Below, in pieces: positions 23,174-31,292 of a stretch of DNA of 31,419 bases. Under the pieces are notes generated by a model that saw nothing but the letters and a program-made list of their open reading frames with translations, was not told the origin of the DNA and made no database searches. The stretch covers positions 1 to 31,419 of the forward strand of contig CAZXVH010000056.1 in NCBI GenBank assembly GCA_964643965.1. The letters run 5' to 3'. The first letter of the stretch is position 1; each line of letters begins with the position of its first letter. This stretch comes from GCA-2746795 sp964643965 (lineage in GTDB: Bacteria; Chloroflexota; Anaerolineae; Promineifilales; Promineifilaceae). The position numbers and the translations under genes are program-made.

Positions 23174-23208
23174 AATTAGAAATTAGAAATTAGGAATTAG
23201 AAATTGGT
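23174..23208. repeat. Heptamer repeat (AATTAGA) between convergent genes
   Basis: AATTAGA, AATTAGA, AATTAGG, AATTAGA and AATTGGT follow with a 7-nt period in the 93-bp gap between the regulator and the permease gene. No strong terminator hairpin is seen in this gap. Confidence 0.85.
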
Positions 23209-23233
23209 CTAGTGTCTATTCTCAAAGGGTGGC

Positions 23234-26002
23234 TCAAATTGTTTCTCCCAATTTGATCGCCTCAAACAACTTCAGCCGCGTCATAAACCAGCCCAGCACC
23301 GCCACCGCCACCAACAACATCACGGCAAAGATAGCATAAATGGTCAACAACTGCCCCCAGGCAATTTGCACCACAAACGGCGGAACCTGCGCCATGCGTC
23401 CCACCCCGACCTGCAAAAAAGGAATAAACAGACGGCTGGCGGCCACCCCAATCACGGTACCTGCGCCCATTCCCGCCCCAATCAAAAGCGCCTGTTCGCT
23501 GGCTAAATGACGCACCATATGGCGCGTCGAAAGCCCCACCGCGCGCAGCATCCCCAGCTCTACCACCCGCTGCTGAAAACCAACTACGGCAAATACCAGA
23601 TATCCCAACACCGTGAGCAACGCAGCCGCAAAAAAGCCCACCGACAACAGCCCAAACACGCCTTGCCGCGCGGGCTGGAGACGCGCAGCAGCCACCTGCG
23701 CCCGGGCGTCTTGCGCCGTCACCACTGTAAAACCACGCTGCCGCGCCTGCGACACAATCTGCTCCGCGCTCGTGTTGTCATCCGTTGCCAGCCAGACATC
23801 ATACGGGTAGGCGCCATCCATCTTTTCGTGGATGTAGTCGAGATGCCCCATAAAAAGCGCCCCCTCGTCAGGATACCAGGTAGGGAACAGATCAAACGTG
23901 TCCACGATGATGAAGGGAATCTCCACAAATTTGCTGCCCGTGTCTACGGTGATCGCCAGCGGATCGCCAATGGCTAAATTGCGCTGCTGCATAAAACGTT
24001 GGTTCACCAACAGCCCATTGCGCCGTGTGGCCAGCCGATTGAGCAAGCCGATCAATGGCTCGGCGGCAAAATCGTCGCGAAAAAAGCCAACCTGGGGAAA
24101 GTCGAGGCGATCCAGTCCCATAAGCTGTCCACTAGATTGCTGACCCCCGATGGAGACAGTGGCCCGGTAGCTGCCCACCCGCGTGGCCGCCTGAACGCCG
24201 CCTATCGCCAAATGATCTGCCACCGGCAAAAAGCGAAAACCCAGCGACTGCGGTTCTGCCCCTTCCGGCACAGGAATCGGCTCGCCCAGTTCAGCCAGGT
24301 TGAGGTCTGCTCCAACCGCGTAATACAGTTCGTCTGTTAAATGCTCATCCAGGGTTTGCGCCATTGAGGCGGTAAAGACGGCCAGGGAGAGGGTTAAGCA
24401 AAGCAAGAGCAGGGGGCCGCTATATTGCACAGTGGCCCGCGCCAATTGGCGCAGCGTGAGCAGAAGAGGAATGCTCATCTGGCGCTCCCAAAGCCAGAGG
24501 GGAAAGGAGAGTAACACGGGGAAAAGCCGCAGAAACAAGAGAGACATGGCCAGGCAAAAAAGAGCCGGTACCAGAAAAAGCAGCGGATTATCAAAAACCG
24601 TCCCGCCAGAGCCTATGGTGCCTTGCTGCCGCAAAAGGTAGAGACCATAAAAGGGGGGGATGAGCAGCAGCAGGTCTAGATAGGTGCGCTGGGCAAACGT
24701 GCGTCCTGATTGGCGGGAGCGGGAGGTGCGCAGCGAGACGATGGTATGCTTGCCCGTCAGGAAGGCGGGCAGCAGCAGCGCCAGCAGGCAAAGGGCCACG
24801 CCAACCAGCGCGTAACGCAGCGCCGTCGGCGAAAGCAGGGCGGGGATGGCCTCCTGGCTAAAGAGGAGAAAGCGCTCTGTGCGGGTCATGAGCCGCGCCA
24901 GCCCTTGCCCCAGCAGCAGACCCAACAGCAAGCCGATGCCGCCGATGAGCAGCCCTTCGCTGAGGTAGATGAGCAGCACTTGCCAGCGGCTCAGACCGCG
25001 ACTGCGCAGCACGGCGATTTCGTTTTGGCCGCGATGTACGATCATGCCCGCGATGAGGCTGACAAAGTAAAGCACCAATCCGACAATGGGCACGGCAAAG
25101 GTGGTGAGCAACAGGGTTAGCAGCCGCGCCTGGGCGCCGTAGGTTTCCAAAGCGCGCACGGGAGAGGCGTCGAGGGTGACGCCAGGGAGCAACCCACTGC
25201 TCTGGGTTTGCACCCGGCCGATATTGTTGAGCAAGGCAGGGACATCGTTGGGCAAGAAACGGCCGCCATCAAACACCTGGTACCAAACCACCTGGGTCAA
25301 GGGCTGGGACAGTAGGGGCGCAACCTGTGTCAGAAACGTTTCTTCACTGGTGAGCAGCATCTCGTCAAAGACGCTGGGCTGGTAAAACCAGTATGCTTCG
25401 ACCGGGTTTATAGGCTGCCAAATCCCACTGATCGTGACCACCAGCGGCTCTGCTCCGCCTTGTAGGCGGTACTGTTCGCCCACTTGCATACCCGTTGCTT
25501 CGGCCAGGGGCAGGCTGATGAGCATTTCGGGAGCGCCCGCCGTGGGAAAGAGGCCATCTACCAGTTGGATATGGGCTGCCAAATCGGTGAGGACGCCCAC
25601 ATTGGTATTGAGCAGGGGCTGGTTTGTACTGAAGGTGGCCTCTGTGGGCCACAGTTGCAGGCGGGGGGAGCGGAGATGGCGCACCTGGCTTTGCAGGGGC
25701 AGACCGACGACGGCGGCGGCCTGCTCGCTGAGATACGTATTGGCGGAAGCGTACTGATCGAGGCTGATGTCGCCGTCGAAGGCGCCGATGTAGCGCCAGA
25801 CGAAGGCAAAGGGGGGCAGAGTGGCGCCGCCTTCCAACTCACTGTTGAGCAAACGTTTGTTGATGGCGTCGCTGTACATGGGGATGCTGCTGAGAAGGGC
25901 AACGGCCGTTACCAATCCCACCAACAAACAGCCCATCAGCCAGCGACGGCTCCAGATGCGCCACAAAACGAGACGCGCGGCCGAACGCAAAAAGTGATTC
26001 AT
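23234..26002 (-). CDS. ABC transporter permease with two FtsX domains
   Basis: The 922-residue membrane subunit is of the MacB/LolE/FtsX type. One N-terminal TM helix (about 21-40) is followed by a long extracytoplasmic domain. The first FtsX core begins near residue 295 (FAVPIVGLVLYFVSLIAGM, then NEIAVLRSRGLSRWQVLLIYLSEGLLIG). Extra TM helices and a second extracytoplasmic region follow, and a second FtsX core lies near the C-terminus (TVLGYLVFAVVGF, VVELGMLRAVGLSTRHMVRHL). The duplicated layout means one chain may provide both halves of the channel. The ATG at 26002 overlaps the preceding ATPase stop by 4 nt. Such systems transmit mechanical force or export lipids, peptides or lipoproteins; the cargo is not evident. 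Confidence 0.9.
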   Translation of the reverse strand: MNHFLRSAARLVLWRIWSRRWLMGCLLVGLVTAVALLSSIPMYSDAINKRLLNSELEGGATLPPFAFVWRYIGAFDGDISLDQYASANTYLSEQAAAVVGLPLQSQVRHLRSPRLQLWPTEATFSTNQPLLNTNVGVLTDLAAHIQLVDGLFPTAGAPEMLISLPLAEATGMQVGEQYRLQGGAEPLVVTISGIWQPINPVEAYWFYQPSVFDEMLLTSEETFLTQVAPLLSQPLTQVVWYQVFDGGRFLPNDVPALLNNIGRVQTQSSGLLPGVTLDASPVRALETYGAQARLLTLLLTTFAVPIVGLVLYFVSLIAGMIVHRGQNEIAVLRSRGLSRWQVLLIYLSEGLLIGGIGLLLGLLLGQGLARLMTRTERFLLFSQEAIPALLSPTALRYALVGVALCLLALLLPAFLTGKHTIVSLRTSRSRQSGRTFAQRTYLDLLLLIPPFYGLYLLRQQGTIGSGGTVFDNPLLFLVPALFCLAMSLLFLRLFPVLLSFPLWLWERQMSIPLLLTLRQLARATVQYSGPLLLLCLTLSLAVFTASMAQTLDEHLTDELYYAVGADLNLAELGEPIPVPEGAEPQSLGFRFLPVADHLAIGGVQAATRVGSYRATVSIGGQQSSGQLMGLDRLDFPQVGFFRDDFAAEPLIGLLNRLATRRNGLLVNQRFMQQRNLAIGDPLAITVDTGSKFVEIPFIIVDTFDLFPTWYPDEGALFMGHLDYIHEKMDGAYPYDVWLATDDNTSAEQIVSQARQRGFTVVTAQDARAQVAAARLQPARQGVFGLLSVGFFAAALLTVLGYLVFAVVGFQQRVVELGMLRAVGLSTRHMVRHLASEQALLIGAGMGAGTVIGVAASRLFIPFLQVGVGRMAQVPPFVVQIAWGQLLTIYAIFAVMLLVAVAVLGWFMTRLKLFEAIKLGETI

Positions 26003-26688
26003 TGCTTCACTACCTCGTGTACCTGCCCATCCTGCAAAAAGTAGACCGTATCGGCAAAGGCATCGGCGGCCAGATCATGCGTCGCCAGCACAACGGTCGT
26101 TTGCTGGGCATCGACGATGTGGCGCAGCAGAGCGAGGATGCTTTGCCCCGTTTTGCTATCCAGCTCCCCGGTCGGTTCATCGGCCAGCAGCAGGCTGGGG
26201 CGTGGGGCAAGGGCGCGGGCGATGGCCACCCGCTGCTGCTGCCCCCCGCTTAACTCGTGGGGAAAATGATCCGCCCAACGCGCCAGACCGACCAGCGTCA
26301 GTACCTCGTTGACCCGCGCGGAGCGCTGCCTTTGGGGAAAATCGGCCAGGCGCAGCATCAGGTCGATATTTTCGGCGGCGGTGTAGCTGGCGAGCAGGGC
26401 AAATGATTGGAAGACAAAACCGAGACGTTCGCGGCGCAGGGCGGCGCGTTCTGCTTCTGCCAATTGCTGCAAGGGCGTACCATCGAGGAGAATACTGCCC
26501 TGCGTGGGCACATCCAGGCCGCCAATGCAGTTGAGCAGGGTGGTTTTACCGGAACCAGAGCGGCCACGCAGCGCTACAAAACGGCCGTTTGGCACCAAAA
26601 GCGATATGCCCCGTAACGCATGGACGGCCTGGTCGCCCTCGCCATAAGTGCGCCAGACATCGGCCACCTGAATGAGCGGCTCACTCAT
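25999..26688 (-). CDS. ABC transporter ATP-binding protein, LolD/MacB type
   Basis: The 229-residue cytosolic ATPase has Walker A GRSGSGKTT (42-50), signature LSGGQ (146-150), Walker B LLLADE (166-171) with EPTGELD, and H-loop His204 (ATHD), so all catalytic motifs are intact. The closest families are the LolD, FtsE and MacB ATPases that serve FtsX-type permeases. It overlaps both neighbours by 4 nt. It is the second ATPase of the operon and lacks the C-terminal tail of the first, so the two may form a heterodimer on the single large permease. The palindrome at 26580 encodes NGR just before Walker A. Confidence 0.93.
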   Translation of the reverse strand: MSEPLIQVADVWRTYGEGDQAVHALRGISLLVPNGRFVALRGRSGSGKTTLLNCIGGLDVPTQGSILLDGTPLQQLAEAERAALRRERLGFVFQSFALLASYTAAENIDLMLRLADFPQRQRSARVNEVLTLVGLARWADHFPHELSGGQQQRVAIARALAPRPSLLLADEPTGELDSKTGQSILALLRHIVDAQQTTVVLATHDLAADAFADTVYFLQDGQVHEVVKQ

Positions 26689-27620
26689 GACCCATCCTTT
26701 TTGTCGCCGGGTTTGAGCAAAATGCCGTCGGCCGTCATTTCCACCACCACCCGTTTGCCCACCTGCCCCATCACCTCTTCGGGCAGCTGCAAGCGACCCA
26801 CGGAATCGACGACGACGTAATGGTCAGCCTGCGCCTGCACAGCGGCGTCATGGGCTTGGGCGGCTAACAGGGCTTGCACTTCCTCGACACGATGCACCGT
26901 TTCGGCGCTGGTACGGCCGTCGCGAATGGTGACCACGCGATCCATAGCGGCGGCTGTGGCGGCATCGTGCGTGACCACCACGACCGTGACGCCGTATTCG
27001 GCATTGACGCGGCGCAGCAATTGCACAATTTCAGCGGCCGTTTGTGTATCCAGTTCCCCTGTTGGCTCATCCCCCAGCAGGAGCGCGGGGCGATTGGCCA
27101 GGGCCAGCGCCAACGCCACCCGCTGCTGTTGACCGCCAGAGAGTTGGGCGGGCAGCGCATCCCGCTTTTCCCACAACCCCACGGCATGTACCACCTCTTG
27201 CGCCCATTGCCACTGTTCGGGACGGCGACGGCCGTTCATCAGCAGCGGCATCTCGACATTGGCCAAGACGGTGAGGTAGGGCAGCAGGTTACGGCTGGTT
27301 TGCTGCCAGATGAAGCCGACCTGTTCGCGCCGATAGCGGTCGAGGGCAGCGCTGTCGGCCTTGAGCAGGTCAATGCCGTTGACTTGCACGCGCCCGGCTG
27401 AAGGTCGATCCAGGCCGCCCAACACATTGAGCAGCGTCGATTTGCCAGAGCCAGAGGCACCGACAATGCCCAACATTTCACCTTCAGGCACGGTTAAATC
27501 CAGCCCTTGCAAAGCAACCACTTCCAGCTCGGCTACTTTGAAAATTTTGAGCAGATTCTCACAAACAATAAAGTGGCTGGGGGAAGCGGGCGCCTCTTCC
27601 TGGAAGTTATTCACCGACAA
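26685..27620 (-). CDS. ABC transporter ATP-binding protein fused to a C-terminal AbrB-like domain
   Basis: Residues about 17-240 are a LolD/MacB-type ATPase: Walker A GASGSGKST (54-62), LSGGQ (160-164), Walker B LLLGDE (180-185) and His218. After an Ala/Gln-rich helical linker (about 243-266), residues about 268-305 read VVVDSVGRLQLPEEVM...VVVEMTADGILLKPG, closely following the swapped-hairpin SpoVT/AbrB fold (usual form VDSxGRIxIPxELR...DGIxLxP). AbrB domains normally dimerise and bind DNA; here the domain may dimerise the ATPase or sense the transporter state. The frame overlaps the adaptor gene by 14 nt and the next ATPase by 4 nt. ATG 27620 fits (MSVNNFQEEAP). The tail is short and charged (KKDGS). 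Confidence 0.9.
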   Translation of the reverse strand: MSVNNFQEEAPASPSHFIVCENLLKIFKVAELEVVALQGLDLTVPEGEMLGIVGASGSGKSTLLNVLGGLDRPSAGRVQVNGIDLLKADSAALDRYRREQVGFIWQQTSRNLLPYLTVLANVEMPLLMNGRRRPEQWQWAQEVVHAVGLWEKRDALPAQLSGGQQQRVALALALANRPALLLGDEPTGELDTQTAAEIVQLLRRVNAEYGVTVVVVTHDAATAAAMDRVVTIRDGRTSAETVHRVEEVQALLAAQAHDAAVQAQADHYVVVDSVGRLQLPEEVMGQVGKRVVVEMTADGILLKPGDKKDGS

Positions 27621-28812
27621 CAGTCTCCCCTTCTGTGACCCCTGCGCTCAGTTCCAGCAGCAGGCCATCGCTGATGCCCACCTGCACATCGGCGCGGCGG
27701 CGGCTACCATCGGCCGTTTCGATGACGACAAAGGTGCGCCCCTGATAGTCGCGCACGGCGGCGGCGGGCAGCAGCAGCACATCGTCGGCGGCCGCCAGCA
27801 GGGCGGTCATGGTAGCCAGTTCGCCTTGTTGTAAATCGGCGGGCGGAGCGGTCAGCGTGACGCGCACACGGCTGTCGCTGTCGCCAAAGGTGGGCAGTTG
27901 GCTGATGGTGCCCTCAAAATCACCGGGCCGATTGCTAAACTGGATGGTGACGGCTTGGCCAATGCTCAGTTGATTGCTGTCGGCTGGGCTGAGTTCGGCG
28001 GCGATGTCGAGAACGGCCGTATCCACCACCACCCCGACGGGATCAAAGGCGTCTACCTCATCGCCCGGGCGCACGTCCAACGTTTGCAGGACGCCGTCAA
28101 AGGGAGCGAGCAGGGTGCGTTCGGCAATCGCTTGTTCCAACTGGCGCATGGTGAGCTGCGCTTGTTCCATGTCGATGGTGGTTTGTCCCGCTTCGCCTGC
28201 TTGCAGCTGCGCCAGTGACTGCTCTAGCCCAGCGATTTCCGCTTCGATTTGGGCGATGATGACCGCTTGCGCCGCCGCCCGATTTTGGGCATCAGTCAGC
28301 TGCGCTTCGGCCAGGCGGCGGGCGGCGCTGCTGCTGGCGTTTTCCAGGGCGATCTCGGCGGCGGCAATTTCAGCGGCGTTGGTGGTCAGCTGGGCTTGTT
28401 GCAGGCGCAGTTGGGCGTCGGCCAGAGCCGCAGTGTTGCTTTCCGCGACGGCCGTGCGGCGCAGTTCGGCGGCGCGCAGGGCCAGCTGCGCTTCTTCAAG
28501 CTGCTGGGTCAGGTCACGCACGTCTAGCCGGGCAATGATATCTCCGCTGGTAACGGCCGTTCCTCCAGCTACCAATACCTCCGTCACCGTGCCGTCTACG
28601 GCAAAAAACAGCGGTTCCGCAACGGTGGGGGCGGTACGTCCGGCAAACTGGAGCGTTTGCTCGATGCGACCCCGTTCCACGACGTAGCGGGGGGCTTCGA
28701 TGATTTCCAGGGGGGGCAGGGGCGTGGGTTGGTTGGAAACGGCCGTTTGGCACCCCACCAAAAACAGCGCCACCACCCAGAAAAGAAACGAAAGATACAG
28801 ATTTTTTTTCAT
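27607..28812 (-). CDS. Lipoprotein periplasmic-adaptor (HlyD/MacA-like) subunit
   Basis: The 401-residue extracytoplasmic adaptor has a lipoprotein signal peptide with lipobox FLVGC (Cys21 lipidated), then a biotinyl-lipoyl half-motif (FAVDGTVTEVLVAGGTAVTSGDIIARLD). A long Ala/Gln-rich coiled-coil hairpin follows (about 100-225), then the second lipoyl half (LAPFDGVLQTLDVRPGDEVDAFDPVGVV), a beta-barrel (about 265-330) and a membrane-proximal domain. It is the first gene of the operon with two ATPases and an FtsX permease, as in MacAB-like systems. If the host is a monoderm, it would act outside the single membrane rather than bridge to an outer-membrane channel. Palindromes at 28738 and 28552 and several variants encode TAV repeatedly. 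Confidence 0.92.
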   Translation of the reverse strand: MKKNLYLSFLFWVVALFLVGCQTAVSNQPTPLPPLEIIEAPRYVVERGRIEQTLQFAGRTAPTVAEPLFFAVDGTVTEVLVAGGTAVTSGDIIARLDVRDLTQQLEEAQLALRAAELRRTAVAESNTAALADAQLRLQQAQLTTNAAEIAAAEIALENASSSAARRLAEAQLTDAQNRAAAQAVIIAQIEAEIAGLEQSLAQLQAGEAGQTTIDMEQAQLTMRQLEQAIAERTLLAPFDGVLQTLDVRPGDEVDAFDPVGVVVDTAVLDIAAELSPADSNQLSIGQAVTIQFSNRPGDFEGTISQLPTFGDSDSRVRVTLTAPPADLQQGELATMTALLAAADDVLLLPAAAVRDYQGRTFVVIETADGSRRRADVQVGISDGLLLELSAGVTEGETVVGE

Positions 28813-28829
28813 GATTGTCTATTTGTAAC

Positions 28830-28868
28830 GCGATTTGGCAAATCGCTGAGACGATTTACCAAATCGTC
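28830..28868. repeat. Two adjacent small hairpins upstream of the adaptor operon
   Basis: GCGATTT-GGC-AAATCGC (28830-28846) and ACGATTT-ACC-AAATCGT (28851-28867) are two perfect hairpins with 7-bp arms and 3-nt loops, 4 nt apart, differing by compensated bases. They lie in the 113-bp gap between the ABC exporter stop and the adaptor start. No U-tract follows, so a terminator role is unproven. The style matches the hairpins in the element at 6240-6412. Confidence 0.75.
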
Positions 28869-28925
28869 TTACAGTTAACGTCTCAACACCCATAACAACA
28901 TGCTTCACCAAAATTATACCCGCCC

Positions 28926-30746
28926 TCACCGCTGAAACAAACCAGCCTGAGCATCATACAACCCGGCATAAACGCCATTTTTAGCCAGCAGCCAATCGTG
29001 ACCACCTGCTTCTGTGATACGGCCGTTGGCCAGCACCACAATATGGTCAGCCAGTTTCACTGTGCTGAAGCGGTGGGAGATGAGCAGGCTGGTGGTGCTT
29101 TGCTTCATCTGGGCAAAGAGGCGCACTACCTGCGCCTCGGCATTGGCATCCAGGGCGGCGGTTGGTTCATCCAGCAGCAGCAAATCAGCGTCTCGCATAA
29201 AGGCGCGGGCGATGGCAATACGCTGCCACTGACCACCGGATAAATCGGTGCCTTGTTCGCCCACGCTCAGCCAGCGGCTGAGCCGCGTTTGGTAGCCATC
29301 GGGCAGTTTGCTAATGTGGTCGTCAATCTCCGCTTTGGCGGCGGCGCTGGCAATGGCTGCCTGATCATCAACGCGCCCCACATCGCCCAGCCCGATATTT
29401 TCCCAGACGGGCATCTGGTAGCGCATAAAGGATTGAAAAACGGCCGATAAACGCTGCCGATAATCCGCCACCGCAAAGGCACTAATATCCACACCGTCCC
29501 ACAAAATCTGCCCGCGCGTGGGGTCATACAGGCGCGTCAGCAGCTTGACCAACGTGCTTTTGCCGGCACCGTTAACCCCCACCAGCGCCACACACTGGTT
29601 GGCGGGCAAGGTAAAGGTGACGCCGCGCAGCACCCAGGGCGCATCGTCGCTGTAGCGAAACCAGACGTCTTGAAACTGAATGCCTTGTTGCAGTGTGCGC
29701 ATGGGTTTAGGCTGTGCGGCGATAGCAATCGGCTGGGGCAGCTGTTTGAGCCGCGTATATTGAGCGAAAAAGAGATGTACTTCCGTCACCTGTGCGGTGG
29801 CGCGAACGAAGGCGACAACGCCGCCCTGCACACCGGCTATGGCACTGCTGTAGAGAGCAATGTCGCCCACGGTTAGCTGCTGCGCCAAAATGCCGCGAAT
29901 AATAAAGAAGTAACCAACCGCCACGCTCAGCAGCGAGAGCAGTTCCAGACCCAGCTTCCAGCGCAGTTCATGACGCTCCAGATTGCTTTGCGCCTGGTTG
30001 TTGCGCTCGGCCACATCGCGCCAACGGTCGAGCAGATACCGCTTCAGGCCAAAGAGACGCATTTCGGGGGCGGCGGGCAGCCCGGTGAGCAGGTGGCTGA
30101 AGTAAAACGCATCCCGCTGCAGCGGACTCATATCGAAAGCGAGCTTGAAATGGTCGCGGCTAAATTGCAGGTGAATGAGCAGATGGGGAATGGCAGAAAG
30201 GATTACCAGGGCTGCCAGCAGCGGACTAAGAATGAGCAGCAGCCCAAAAAAGGAGACCAGCAGCGAAACGGATTGGATCAAGCTGGTTAAGGCGTTCACA
30301 ATGACAAAAGGTGCTTGCTGCACACTTTGGCTGCTCACTGTTTGCAGATCGTGGTATTGGGGGTCTTCCAGGTAGGCGATCCCTTCCTGAGCGGCCGTTT
30401 TCTGGTAGACATCGCCACGCACCAAAATGTCGATGGCGCGGCGCAGCTCCCCTTGAACGAACTGATCCAGCGGCAGCAGCAGCTTTTGCAACGAGGTGAC
30501 GGCGATGTAGGCAACAGTGAGCAGAATAATGCTGCGTACCAGGGCGGCCAGTGGCGCTGCCAAATACGCAGCGACGCTGTCGAGCAGCAGCTTAAGCAAC
30601 CAGGCCGCCGCTACCGGCAGCAGCGATTTCACAATAGCCAAGCAGATGGACATTAGCGCTTGACGGCAGTTGGCTGCCCAGGCAAAGCGCAGCATCTGCG
30701 TGCTGTCTTGGAAGAAGCTACACTGGGTTCGCTTAGGCTTCGTCAT
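28926..30746 (-). CDS. ABC exporter (fused TM and ATPase), peptide/lipid type
   Basis: The 606-residue ABCB-type half transporter has about six TM helices (1-335) and an ATPase domain (about 355-600). Walker A is GVNGAGKST (390-398), the signature is LSGGQ (502-506), Walker B is LLLLDEPT (522-529) and the H-loop is His558. There is no N-terminal C39 peptidase domain. The region YLEDPQYHDLQTVSSQ resembles exporters found in lanthipeptide and lasso peptide clusters (NisT-like). It starts 12 nt after the signal-peptidase-like gene, so the pair is one operon. Together they suggest export and trimming of a secreted peptide or protein made upstream, outside the window. A lipid or drug exporter is the alternative. 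Confidence 0.9.
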   Translation of the reverse strand: MTKPKRTQCSFFQDSTQMLRFAWAANCRQALMSICLAIVKSLLPVAAAWLLKLLLDSVAAYLAAPLAALVRSIILLTVAYIAVTSLQKLLLPLDQFVQGELRRAIDILVRGDVYQKTAAQEGIAYLEDPQYHDLQTVSSQSVQQAPFVIVNALTSLIQSVSLLVSFFGLLLILSPLLAALVILSAIPHLLIHLQFSRDHFKLAFDMSPLQRDAFYFSHLLTGLPAAPEMRLFGLKRYLLDRWRDVAERNNQAQSNLERHELRWKLGLELLSLLSVAVGYFFIIRGILAQQLTVGDIALYSSAIAGVQGGVVAFVRATAQVTEVHLFFAQYTRLKQLPQPIAIAAQPKPMRTLQQGIQFQDVWFRYSDDAPWVLRGVTFTLPANQCVALVGVNGAGKSTLVKLLTRLYDPTRGQILWDGVDISAFAVADYRQRLSAVFQSFMRYQMPVWENIGLGDVGRVDDQAAIASAAAKAEIDDHISKLPDGYQTRLSRWLSVGEQGTDLSGGQWQRIAIARAFMRDADLLLLDEPTAALDANAEAQVVRLFAQMKQSTTSLLISHRFSTVKLADHIVVLANGRITEAGGHDWLLAKNGVYAGLYDAQAGLFQR

Positions 30747-30758
30747 TCTGTTTCTCGA

Positions 30759-31292
30759 TCAGCGTATCGGCCGAAACGACGGAAAATGACACAAGGCAAT
30801 TTGCCGCAGAGCGGTGATTGGAATCGGTCCCCACGTAACCGAGTCGACACCACAAGTTCCATCTCTACGTACAAATACGCTTCCTTCCGGAATCAACCAC
30901 TCGTACCGATCATTCTTTAAATAGCCACTTGCGTGTATTTCTGAATAGCCAAACTGCTGCAAGCTGTGTACTTGGATGCTCACAGTATCAGAACCTACAC
31001 CAATTATTCTTTTGATATAGAAAGAGTGATGATTGGCATTTGATGATACGTACCAGTTCGAGTGACGATTAACAAGATGAGATGGAGGAGCCTGCGGTTC
31101 ACAGCGGGCGATAGTTACAATTGTCCCCCGTTTGAATGCCCTTTTGGATAATGGGGATCGAGCAATGAGGCGTTCACCATCCCGAAGGGTCGGTGCCATG
31201 CTATTCCCCTGAACAATGATAATACTAAACATGAGTAATGCTGCCTCAATTTGCTGACTTAGAGGTGACAGAAAAGCATCCCAGGATTTCAA
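30759..31292 (-). CDS. Signal peptidase I-like (S24/S26) serine protease
   Basis: The 177-residue product has the S26 boxes: VQGNSMAPTLRDGE with nucleophile Ser31, YIKRIIGVGSDTVSI with general base Lys94, and the C-terminal VRRDGTCGVDSVTWGPIP corresponding to box E. Only a short hydrophobic stretch (about 17-28) precedes the Ser and no clear TM helix is seen, unlike housekeeping signal peptidases. The frame begins at a TTG (31290-31292) that overlaps the upstream stop codon as TTGA; ATG 31232 (MFSIIIVQG) is an alternative start just before the active site. Stand-alone S24/S26 proteases beside an ABC exporter occur in RiPP clusters, so a role in maturing an exported peptide is likely but not shown. 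Confidence 0.85.
   Translation of the reverse strand: MKSWDAFLSPLSQQIEAALLMFSIIIVQGNSMAPTLRDGERLIARSPLSKRAFKRGTIVTIARCEPQAPPSHLVNRHSNWYVSSNANHHSFYIKRIIGVGSDTVSIQVHSLQQFGYSEIHASGYLKNDRYEWLIPEGSVFVRRDGTCGVDSVTWGPIPITALRQIALCHFPSFRPIR

Noticed and set aside
27974..28687. 237-codon plus-strand frame rich in Ser/Ala/Cys
   Set aside because: It is a low-complexity shadow of the Ala/Gln-rich coiled coil of the adaptor protein.
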